From NCBI GenBank assembly GCA_946540705.1, contig CAMNJD010000433.1:1-6378 (forward strand): DNA of 6,378 nt, read 5' to 3'. Both the position numbers and the translations under genes were made by a program. This stretch comes from an uncultured Ruminococcus sp. (lineage in GTDB: Bacteria; Bacillota; Clostridia; Oscillospirales; Ruminococcaceae). The notes under the pieces are model-generated. The model saw nothing but the letters and a program-made list of their open reading frames with translations. It did not search any database and had not been told where the DNA came from. Position 1 is the first letter of the stretch, and the number at the start of each line of letters is the position of its first letter. Positions 1 to 5,486 of this stretch are shown here, one piece after another.

Positions 1-89
1 AGCGAAAATAAACGATAGGACACCGGATAAAGAGAAGATGACAAAAACAATTAGAATTCCTGATACCAATTCAACAGAGCAAGCCGCGG

Positions 90-106
90 TTTGCCATGCC
101 GGCAAA
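90..106 (-). other. Small hairpin in the leader downstream of the leftward promoter
   Basis: TTTGCC (90-95) and GGCAAA (101-106) form a 6-bp stem with a 5-base loop, about 15 nt into the transcript predicted from the promoter at 128-156. No U-tract follows, so it does not look like a terminator. It may simply be part of a 5' untranslated region; no known riboswitch class is recognised. An 8-codon ORF starting at the ATG on minus 97-95 overlaps it but has no clear ribosome binding site. Confidence 0.3.
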
Positions 107-127
107 TTCCGATTTATGTTAGTAACA

Positions 128-156
128 ATTATAGCACATCATCTCTGTACTGTCAA
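128..156 (-). promoter_or_regulatory. Consensus sigma-A-type promoter facing the left edge
   Basis: Read on the minus strand there is a perfect TTGACA (plus 151-156), a 17-base spacer, and a perfect TATAAT (plus 128-133). TG sits one base before the -10, giving an extended -10 (TGCTATAAT). Transcription would start near position 121 and run left off the window. No convincing start codon with a Shine-Dalgarno lies in the remaining 120 bases, so the driven gene probably begins beyond the edge behind a leader of at least about 100 nt. The -35 hexamer directly abuts the tail of the upstream terminator. Confidence 0.85.
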
Positions 157-205
157 TAGAAAAAACGCCATAGTACTTCTGACCGCATATCAGAAATACT
201 ATGGC
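156..205 (-). terminator. Strong intrinsic terminator closing the scpB-side operon
   Basis: A long inverted repeat spans 167-205. The outer arms GCCATAGTA/TACTATGGC give 9 bp, there is one C/A mismatch, the inner arms TTCTGA/TCAGAA give 6 bp, and the loop has 7 bases. On the minus strand the stem is followed by G and then six T residues (plus 165-160), the usual Rho-independent layout for leftward transcription. It lies 264 bases after the scpB stop codon. On the plus strand the right flank is only TTAAAAC, so any termination of rightward transcription would be weak. Confidence 0.85.
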
Positions 206-468
206 TTAAAACTTCTATATCAGCATCGCCCTTTCAGGCTGCCGGTCTGTTTTATGAGGAAGCGCTGATCTAAGTGCCTCCGCGCTGCGCTGTGTCGAGT
301 TTGCTGCGCAAATATCGAGCCCCGAACCACTGCTTTCAGTTGCAGCAGAAAGCACGTACCTTCTGTCATTTCATAAAAATGGGATGCCAAATGGGCAGTG
401 TCCCTTCGGCGGGTTTGGGCGGAGCACATGATCCATCATCGCGCATCGCTGCATGTTCCCGGAAAAAC
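206..468 (-). other. Structured non-coding tail between scpB and its terminator
   Basis: This 263-base stretch has no recognisable gene; the short ORFs in it resemble nothing I know and lack good ribosome binding sites. It contains several inverted repeats: ATCAGC/GCTGAT (219-224 with 264-269), TTTGC/GCAAA with a 3-base loop (300-312), and TGCTTTC/GAAAGCA with a 10-base loop (331-354). It would be transcribed as a long 3' untranslated region of the ddl-murF-scpB message. It could be a dispersed intergenic repeat, a 3'-UTR-derived small RNA, or the decayed remains of a gene. The sequence alone does not decide. Confidence 0.45.
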
Positions 469-1074
469 CTACTCCACGGCATCCGGCAGCGGGGCATCCT
501 CGGCCTGCTCGGCATGCTCCCCCGGCTCTGCGACCGATACATCAAACAGGTCCGGCTGATCGGTGCTGTTCGGGAGCGGCGGCAGGTCATCAAGCGAGCC
601 AAGTCCGAAGCAGCGCAGAAAATGCGCCGTCGTGCGGTATGTGACCGGCCGCCCGGGGACATCAATGCGCCCGGCCTCCTCCAGCAGTCCGCGATCGACC
701 AGCGTGTTGACGACCGAGCTGCTGTCCACGCCGCGCACACGCTCCACAAAGCCTTTCGTCACCGGCTGATTGTACGCGATGATCGTCAGCGTTTCCATGG
801 CCGCATTCGAGAGCGGCGTATTCCGCTTGACCTCAAGCGCCGCCTTGATCTGCGGGGCAAATTCTGCGCGGGTCGAGAGCTGAAGCGTGCTGCCGAGCGT
901 CAGCACCTGCAAGGCACTGCCGGTTTCCGAATAGAACTGATCGAGCTGTGCCGCGAGCGGGGCGACCGCCTCCGGCTCAATGCCGAGTGCCTCCGCAAGC
1001 CGCTCCGATTCCGTCGGCTCCCCTGCCGCAAACAGCACGGCCTCCAGCGCCGCACAGAGTGATTCTAAATTCAT
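469..1074 (-). CDS. scpB: Segregation and condensation protein ScpB
   Basis: ScpB is the small winged-helix subunit of the bacterial SMC-ScpAB condensin, which compacts and helps segregate the chromosome on the nucleoid. The 201-residue product has the usual family length. The N-terminal winged helix opens with MNLESLCAALEAVLFAAGEP. The family signature follows from about residue 88: LSNAAMETLTIIAYNQPVTK, RGVDSSSVVNTLVDRGLL (114-131) and PGRPVTYRTTAHFLRCFGL (140-158). The acidic, proline-rich tail (165-201) is variable in the family. The ATG at 1074 is chosen because homology begins there and because AAAGGA sits 7 nt upstream, formed by the last two codons of murF. A 34-residue upstream extension is open but has no family resemblance. 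The gene lies 4 nt after the murF stop, so translation is probably coupled. Its usual partner scpA is not in the window. Confidence 0.96.
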   Translation of the reverse strand: MNLESLCAALEAVLFAAGEPTESERLAEALGIEPEAVAPLAAQLDQFYSETGSALQVLTLGSTLQLSTRAEFAPQIKAALEVKRNTPLSNAAMETLTIIAYNQPVTKGFVERVRGVDSSSVVNTLVDRGLLEEAGRIDVPGRPVTYRTTAHFLRCFGLGSLDDLPPLPNSTDQPDLFDVSVAEPGEHAEQAEDAPLPDAVE

Positions 1075-1078
1075 CGTA

Positions 1079-2524
1079 TCATCCTTTGTGTTGTTTGAGT
1101 GCCGCCTCAACCGCCTCGCAGACATGCTCCATATGCAGCCCGCGTGAGCCCTTGACAAGTATGCAGAGCGGCGCATCTCCGTACTTTTTGAGTGCCTCCA
1201 GCATTGCGGGGATCAGATCCGCCTGATCGGCGAAGGCTGTCTGTGCATTGCCAAATCCCGCTGCAAAATCGCGGTAGTTATCCCCGCAGAAAAACGCTTC
1301 ATCGGTCATCCCGCGGCACTGTTCACCGAGCCTTCTGTGCCGGTCTGCCGCATATTCACCCAGCTCGTTCATGTTTCCGAGCGCCGCGATCTTTACCGCA
1401 TCGCCCGCGATCGTCTGCATCGCAGTCAGTGCAGCGGTCATCGCCTCCGGGTTCGCATTATAATAGTCGCGGATCACCACAGCATTGCCGATCTGCACGC
1501 GCTCGGAGCGCATCGCGCCGGGTACAAAGCTGCTGAGCGCCGCAGCACATTCCGCGAGCGGCATACCAAGATGCAGTCCCGCATGCACCGCAAGCAGCGC
1601 GTCCGTGACATTGTGCAGACCGGTCATGTGCAGCACGGCCTCCGCGGTGCTGCCGTCCTGTTTGTAATGCAGCGTAAACCGCGTAGATTCGGCAGTTTCA
1701 GTGATATTGTCCGCTGTGAGCTCCGCCGCATCATCGCCGCTGCGGGAGCTGTAGCAGACCTGCACCTTCTGTGCCAGCGCATCGCGGTTTTCACGCAGAT
1801 ATCTGTCCTCGGCCGGTGCAAGCAGCGTGCCGCGGATGCCGCGGTCTGCCATGCTGCCGATCATCTCGGTCTTAGCGCGGAAAATGTTTTCCTGTGAGCC
1901 GAGATTGCCGATATGTGCGGTGCCGATGTTCGTGATGATTGCGGTATCCGGCTCCGCAATATCAGACAAAAATCTGATCTCGCCCGCGTGATTCATGCCC
2001 ATTTCAATGACAGCGGCTTCCGTATCCGCCGGCATGTGCAGGATCGTATACGGCACGCCGACATGGTTGTTGTGATTACCGGAAGTCGCGTAGGTGCGGA
2101 ATTTTGCAGCAAGCACATGCGCGGTCATGTCCTTGACGGTCGTCTTGCCGCTGCTGCCGGTGACGCCGATGACGCGCAGTCCCTTCTCCTTCAGCGCACG
2201 GATATAAGGCCTCGCAACATCAGCATAGGCACAGCGCGCATCCGGCGCGATGACATACGGCACGCCGGGGTCTTCCTGCGGCTCCTCCGTGAGCACGCAG
2301 AACACCGCGCCCTTTTCGGCGGCCTGCTTTGCATACGCATTGCCGTTGAATTTTTCGCCGGTGAGTGCGATAAAGCAGTTCCCCGGGACGATCGTGCGGG
2401 TGTCGGTGCTGAATCCGCGAACCGTCAGTGCCGGATCCCCGCCGCCGCGGATCTCCGAGTGCAGATTTGCGGCGATCTCGCCTGCGGTCATCTGCACCTG
2501 CATCTCCTCGTGGAGCAATGCCAT
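1079..2524 (-). CDS. murF: UDP-MurNAc-tripeptide:D-alanyl-D-alanine ligase MurF
   Basis: MurF is the cytoplasmic Mur ligase that uses ATP to add D-Ala-D-Ala to UDP-MurNAc-tripeptide, completing the pentapeptide precursor of peptidoglycan. The 481-residue length is normal. Visible landmarks are the N-terminal substrate domain (GFSTDTRTIVPGNCFIAL, 37-54), the P-loop GVTGSSGKTTVK (120-131), MGMNHAGEI (175-183), TNIGTAHIGNLGS (198-210), and RAKTEM (216-221), which probably carries the carbamylated lysine. C-terminal domain motifs are DYYNANPEAM (353-362), ALGNMNELGE (381-390) and LVKGSRGLHMEHV (456-468). The ATG at 2524 is favoured over Met8 and Met12 because a perfect AGGAGG (plus 2532-2537) lies 7 nt upstream. 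That Shine-Dalgarno is inside the ddl coding end, and only 2 nt separate the ddl stop from this start. All key motifs are intact, so it should be functional. Confidence 0.97.
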   Translation of the reverse strand: MALLHEEMQVQMTAGEIAANLHSEIRGGGDPALTVRGFSTDTRTIVPGNCFIALTGEKFNGNAYAKQAAEKGAVFCVLTEEPQEDPGVPYVIAPDARCAYADVARPYIRALKEKGLRVIGVTGSSGKTTVKDMTAHVLAAKFRTYATSGNHNNHVGVPYTILHMPADTEAAVIEMGMNHAGEIRFLSDIAEPDTAIITNIGTAHIGNLGSQENIFRAKTEMIGSMADRGIRGTLLAPAEDRYLRENRDALAQKVQVCYSSRSGDDAAELTADNITETAESTRFTLHYKQDGSTAEAVLHMTGLHNVTDALLAVHAGLHLGMPLAECAAALSSFVPGAMRSERVQIGNAVVIRDYYNANPEAMTAALTAMQTIAGDAVKIAALGNMNELGEYAADRHRRLGEQCRGMTDEAFFCGDNYRDFAAGFGNAQTAFADQADLIPAMLEALKKYGDAPLCILVKGSRGLHMEHVCEAVEAALKQHKG

Positions 2525-2526
2525 AT

Positions 2527-3585
2527 TCAGCCCTCCTGTGCAAGTTCCATGACGCGGTCGATCAGCTCAGGGAAGCTGACGCCGTCCGCCGCCCACATCT
2601 TCGGATACATCGAAATCGACGTAAAACCGGGCAAAGTGTTGATCTCATTGAACACGATCTCATTGGTATCGCGTGTGACAAAGAAGTCCACGCGGGACAG
2701 TCCCGCGCAGCCGAGTGCGCCAAAGATCTTCACCGCCCATTTCCGGACAGCCGTCATGGTGTCCGCGTCGATGCGCGCCGGGATGTAGGGCGTCGAGGTT
2801 GCTGTGATATACTTGGTATCGTAGTCGTAGAATTCCGCACCTGCGTCGATTTCGCCGGCCGTTGCCGCTTTGGCATCCTCATTGCCCAGCACCGCGACCT
2901 CGACCTCCATGCCGTTGATGAACTCCTCCGCGAGCACCTTCCGGTCATATTTGAACGCAGTCTCAAGCGCGGGCATCAGCTCCGCCTCGGTCTTGACCTT
3001 TGAGACTCCGACTGACGAGCCGGTGCTGCACGGCTTGATGAAGATCGGATAGTCGATCTTTTCCGTGATTCTTCTGCACATTTTCTGCGGGTCGGCCTGA
3101 AATGCCGAGCGGCGCAGCGTGAGCCATTCTGCCTGCCGCACGCCGGTCGTTGCGGCGATCAGCTTTGTGACCGATTTATCCATAGATGCAGCAGAGGCGC
3201 AGACGCCGCAGCCGACATACGGGATGCCGGAAAGCTCGAACAACCCCTGCACGGTGCCGTCCTCGCCGTTTTCGCCGTGCAGCACGGGGAAAATGACATC
3301 AACCGGGACGATCTCCGCGCCGTTCCCGCGCAGGATGCAAAGACCCGCACCGCGCTCCGGCGAGAGAAATGCCGGACAGTTGTTCGGGTTCTCCTCCCAG
3401 TGATCCACGGCGATCTCTGCGTAGTCATCGCCGCCGTAGAGCAGCCATTTGCCCGCTCTGGTGATGCCGACAGGGAGGATTCTGCGGTTTTCCTTGTTCA
3501 TATTGCGAAGAATCGCCTCCGCAGAGACAAGGGAAACGGCGTGTTCCGGAGAAACGCCGCCAAATAAAACAAGAATTGTCTGCAT
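2527..3585 (-). CDS. ddl: D-alanine--D-alanine ligase
   Basis: This ATP-grasp enzyme joins two D-alanines to make the dipeptide that MurF, the next gene, attaches to the peptidoglycan precursor. The 352 residues match the family. Landmarks are FGGVSPEHAVSLVSA (8-22, including the substrate-binding Glu14), HGENGEDG (103-110), the ATP-grasp segment KPCSTGSSVGVSKV (184-197), the omega-loop EFYDYDTKY (251-259), RVDFF (298-302), and the metal-binding and D-Ala2 segment NEINTLPGFTSISMYPKMW (313-331). The omega-loop tyrosine and lysine (KY, 258-259) are those of D-Ala-D-Ala ligases rather than VanA-type D-Ala-D-Lac ligases, so no glycopeptide-resistance role is suggested. The ATG at 3585 has AGAGGT about 10 nt upstream, a slightly long spacing. 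It overlaps nothing and lies 76 nt after the DinB-like gene, with no clear terminator or promoter between them. Confidence 0.97.
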   Translation of the reverse strand: MQTILVLFGGVSPEHAVSLVSAEAILRNMNKENRRILPVGITRAGKWLLYGGDDYAEIAVDHWEENPNNCPAFLSPERGAGLCILRGNGAEIVPVDVIFPVLHGENGEDGTVQGLFELSGIPYVGCGVCASAASMDKSVTKLIAATTGVRQAEWLTLRRSAFQADPQKMCRRITEKIDYPIFIKPCSTGSSVGVSKVKTEAELMPALETAFKYDRKVLAEEFINGMEVEVAVLGNEDAKAATAGEIDAGAEFYDYDTKYITATSTPYIPARIDADTMTAVRKWAVKIFGALGCAGLSRVDFFVTRDTNEIVFNEINTLPGFTSISMYPKMWAADGVSFPELIDRVMELAQEG

Positions 3586-3661
3586 GAAAAAGCTTACCTC
3601 TTTTCAAAGATGTATCGCAGGCAGCGGTATCACTGCGCGATGATTTGAGATCGGGCGCTGC

Positions 3662-4162
3662 TCATTCCTCGAACAGCGCATCGCCCTCCGCCCACTTTTC
3701 CGGCTCATTGACCCAGACGGGAAATTTGCCGGCTGCGAGGGCAGTCTGGCCGTTGAGCAGACCGGTGTGGAAGGTCAGGTGCCGGAACTGCCGCAGCACC
3801 AGCTCCATGCGCGTGTAGCAGCACTGCTCCGGCTTTTCATAAAGCATCTCATCGGTCAGGCCGTCGAGATACGCGAGCGTTTTCTGCTCAATGCGGTCAA
3901 GATATGCAAGGAGCTGTTCATCAGTCAGCACAGTCTCACCCTTGTGATACGGGTTATCCATGCCGTCCTCATGAAATTCCGGCTCCTCATAGATAAACGG
4001 GTTGAAGAACCATTTGTCGGCCGAGTGCAGGGTGTGGTACGCCCAGCGCCAGCACGGCGCACCGACACACAGCGCCTCTCTGTCATAGGTACGGAGCGCG
4101 ATGCGCAGATTCATGAAGTTCGGGATCACCGTGCGGCGGATGATCTGACAAAGCGTGTTCAT
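3662..4162 (-). CDS. DinB/YfiT-like putative metal-dependent protein
   Basis: The 166-residue helical protein resembles the DinB/YfiT-like superfamily, four-helix-bundle proteins that bind a divalent metal through three histidines. Some members transfer thiol cofactors such as bacillithiol to electrophiles, but most have unknown substrates. In the sequence, YHTLHSADKWF (42-52) supplies one candidate ligand (His43 or His46), and RHLTFHTGLLNGQ (127-139) supplies a typical C-terminal HxxxH pair (His128, His132). There is no signal peptide or membrane segment. The ATG at 4162 has AAAGGAG 8 nt upstream, which makes the start firm. It begins 18 nt after the nagA stop and is very likely co-transcribed with it, although no known pathway links the two. 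The superfamily name does not imply a DNA-damage role here. Family assignment is moderate, and the substrate is unknown. Confidence 0.75.
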   Translation of the reverse strand: MNTLCQIIRRTVIPNFMNLRIALRTYDREALCVGAPCWRWAYHTLHSADKWFFNPFIYEEPEFHEDGMDNPYHKGETVLTDEQLLAYLDRIEQKTLAYLDGLTDEMLYEKPEQCCYTRMELVLRQFRHLTFHTGLLNGQTALAAGKFPVWVNEPEKWAEGDALFEE

Positions 4163-4180
4163 ACGCAGCGCTCCTTTCGG

Positions 4181-5242
4181 TTATGCGAAGAATTCGCCGC
4201 CGATCATGACGCGGCTGATCTCCAGATCCTTGTCAAGCAGGATCAGATCAGCGTCCGCGCCGACCGCGATGCGGCCCTTTTCCGGCGCACCGATCATGTC
4301 CGCCGGGGTCTGCGACGCCATCTTCACGGCATCGGCAAACGGCACGCCGAAGCTGTGCGCCTGCTTCACGCAGCGCCAGAGGGTCGAGGTCGAGCCTGCG
4401 ATCGCGCCGTCTGCGGTTCTTGCGACGCCGTCCCTGACGGTGATATCCTGCCCGCCGAACTCATAGGTGCCGTCGCCCAGACCGGTCGCACGCATCGAAT
4501 CACTGATGATGACCATGCGGTCGGGGCCGAACATCTTATAGAGCATCAGCACGACAGACGGGTGCAGGTGCAGGCCGTCCGTGATCGCCTGTACATAGAT
4601 ATTCTTCGTGACGGCCGCGCCGATCGGGCCGGGGTTTCTGTGGTGGATGCCGGGCATTGCATTGAAGGTGTGAGTCAGGCAGTTCGCGCCCGCCTCGATC
4701 GCCCTGATGCAGGTATCATAATCCGCGTCGGTATGACCGATGCAGACCAGTGCGCCGCATTCCCTGATGAATTCCATTGAGCCTTCCAGCTCCGGTGCGA
4801 TCGTCACGACGCGCATGCCGGGCAGCCTGCGGAACTCGTCAAGGTCGGGATTGCGGATGAATTTGCCGTTCTGCGCACCCTTGCGCTTTTCGTTGATGTA
4901 CGGGCCTTCCATGTGGAAGCCGAGGATGTTGGTGCCGGGGACATCGGTCTTGCCCTCGGTGACGGCCTTGATCGCCTCAAAGCTCTGGGTCATGGTTGTC
5001 GGCAGCCATGAGGTCGTGCCGTTTTTGCCGAGAAATTCGCACATTTCCGCGAATTCGCCGTCCATGGTGTCCTTGCCGACGCAGCCGTGCGCGTGCATAT
5101 CGACGAGGCCGGGGATGACCGACAGACCGGTGCAGTCCTCACCGGACGCCGCCGCGGATGCCGGAGCAATCGCGGTGATTTTGCCGCTTTCAACGGTGAT
5201 ATCGGTCGGCCTGCCCTCAAAGAGAACATTTTTCAGAATCAT
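4181..5242 (-). CDS. nagA: N-acetylglucosamine-6-phosphate deacetylase
   Basis: NagA is a cytoplasmic amidohydrolase that removes acetate from GlcNAc-6-phosphate to give glucosamine-6-phosphate. It serves catabolism of GlcNAc or chitin and recycling of cell-wall sugars. From the ATG at 5242 the protein has 353 residues, slightly short for the family but complete. Visible motifs are PGLVDMHAHG (44-53, HxH at 50 and 52), GFHMEGPY with metal ligand Glu112, IGHTDA with His170, THTFNAM with His191, the substrate segment TDGLHLHP (221-228), and the catalytic Asp248 in IISDSM. The C-terminal part ends with the usual GRIAVGADADLILLD. The start at 5242 fits the family N-terminus (MILKN...) and has AAAGG 9 nt upstream. 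The frame stays open to 5386, and a second in-frame ATG at 5287 would add 15 residues. No nagB is nearby; the upstream ROK gene could supply its phosphorylated substrate. Confidence 0.95.
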   Translation of the reverse strand: MILKNVLFEGRPTDITVESGKITAIAPASAAASGEDCTGLSVIPGLVDMHAHGCVGKDTMDGEFAEMCEFLGKNGTTSWLPTTMTQSFEAIKAVTEGKTDVPGTNILGFHMEGPYINEKRKGAQNGKFIRNPDLDEFRRLPGMRVVTIAPELEGSMEFIRECGALVCIGHTDADYDTCIRAIEAGANCLTHTFNAMPGIHHRNPGPIGAAVTKNIYVQAITDGLHLHPSVVLMLYKMFGPDRMVIISDSMRATGLGDGTYEFGGQDITVRDGVARTADGAIAGSTSTLWRCVKQAHSFGVPFADAVKMASQTPADMIGAPEKGRIAVGADADLILLDKDLEISRVMIGGEFFA

Positions 5243-5286
5243 GTGATACCGCCTTTCTGAATTGGATATTGGTGCAATGTATGTCA

Positions 5287-5304
5287 TACGGAGTCCTCTC
5301 CGTA
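5287..5304 (-). promoter_or_regulatory. Hairpin holding a possible Shine-Dalgarno and start codon before nagA
   Basis: TACGGAG and CTCCGTA form a perfect 7-bp stem around an AGGA loop. On the minus strand the left arm and loop contain GGAGAGGA, a good Shine-Dalgarno. The right arm ends in the A of an ATG (5287-5285) that is in frame with nagA. Ribosome access to this alternative start would depend on the hairpin opening. An outer pairing GCAGTGTA/TACATTGC (5303-5310 with 5274-5281, one G-U) could extend the structure. Confidence 0.45.
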
Positions 5305-5397
5305 CACTGCCTTGAGGCATCACCGCACAAAGCCCGCCTGACGGCTTGGCGGCGCATCTTCTTGCGTCTTTTCCGCCATCTTGCACAGAAATTTCTT

Positions 5398-5415
5398 GTC
5401 GGGCGTCAGCCCGAC
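5398..5415 (-). other. GC-rich perfect hairpin in the nagA leader
   Basis: GTCGGGC and GCCCGAC form a 7-bp stem closed by a 4-base loop. On the minus strand it is followed by AAGAAATTTC, not a T-run, so it is not a standard intrinsic terminator in either direction. It can be enclosed by the AGAAAT/ATTTCT pairing at 5387-5392 and 5422-5427, making a longer interrupted stem. Confidence 0.6.
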
Positions 5416-5431
5416 TGCGTCATTTCTATAC

Positions 5432-5460
5432 AATCTGACGAAAATCTGACTGCGAATCTG
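5432..5460. repeat. Three short direct repeats, AATCTG(AC), at helical spacing
   Basis: AATCTGAC occurs at 5432-5439 and 5443-5450, and AATCTG again at 5455-5460. The copies begin 11 and 12 bases apart, close to one DNA helical turn. They lie 27 bases past the ROK stop and about 190 bases upstream of nagA. The arrangement is compatible with an operator bound by one face of a protein, but three 6-8-base copies are also within reach of chance. Confidence 0.5.
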
Positions 5461-5486
5461 TACCACCAGCTCTGCGCGGTCTTGCC

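Larger units (their letters stand above)
5243..5486 (-). other. Non-coding structured leader between the ROK gene and nagA
   Basis: These 244 bases lie downstream of the ROK stop and upstream of nagA. They hold three AATCTG repeats, a GC-rich hairpin (5398-5415) flanked by a further AGAAAT/ATTTCT pairing (5387-5392 with 5422-5427), a small TGCC/GGCA hairpin (5308-5319), and a hairpin just before nagA (5287-5304). No U-tract follows the GC-rich hairpin, so I see no convincing terminator for the ROK gene. TATAGA (minus strand, near 5425-5430) is a possible -10, but no good -35 precedes it at 17 bases. The density of hairpins suggests a regulatory leader or a dispersed intergenic repeat. Confidence 0.5.

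Noticed and set aside
71..97. 8-codon leader peptide (MANRGLLC) downstream of the leftward promoter
   Set aside because: There is no clear ribosome binding site, no run of regulatory codons, and no attenuator visible in the window.
38..268. 76-codon open frame on the plus strand near the left edge
   Set aside because: It runs through a consensus promoter and an intrinsic terminator that both face the other way, and its product has no recognisable feature, despite a purine-rich stretch before its ATG.
371..454. 27-codon minus-strand ORF just after scpB
   Set aside because: The nearest Shine-Dalgarno-like sequence is about 13 nt or more from the ATG, and the peptide has no recognisable feature.
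274..1062. 262-codon open frame on the plus strand
   Set aside because: It lies antisense to scpB and its translation is arginine- and cysteine-rich with no family motif, as expected for a shadow in GC-rich DNA.
1913..2788. 291-codon open frame on the plus strand
   Set aside because: It is antisense to murF and ddl, spans their junction, and shows no recognisable domain or good ribosome binding site.
2527..3585. A VanA/VanB-type D-Ala-D-Lac ligase (glycopeptide resistance)
   Set aside because: The omega-loop has the EFYDYDTKY form of D-Ala-D-Ala ligases, and no vanH or vanX homologues are adjacent.
3767..4780. 337-codon open frame on the plus strand
   Set aside because: It covers the antisense of the DinB-like gene and nagA, both of which have clear motifs and ribosome binding sites; the plus-strand product resembles nothing.
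5398..5415. Intrinsic terminator for the ROK gene
   Set aside because: The stem is perfect, but neither side carries a run of T residues.
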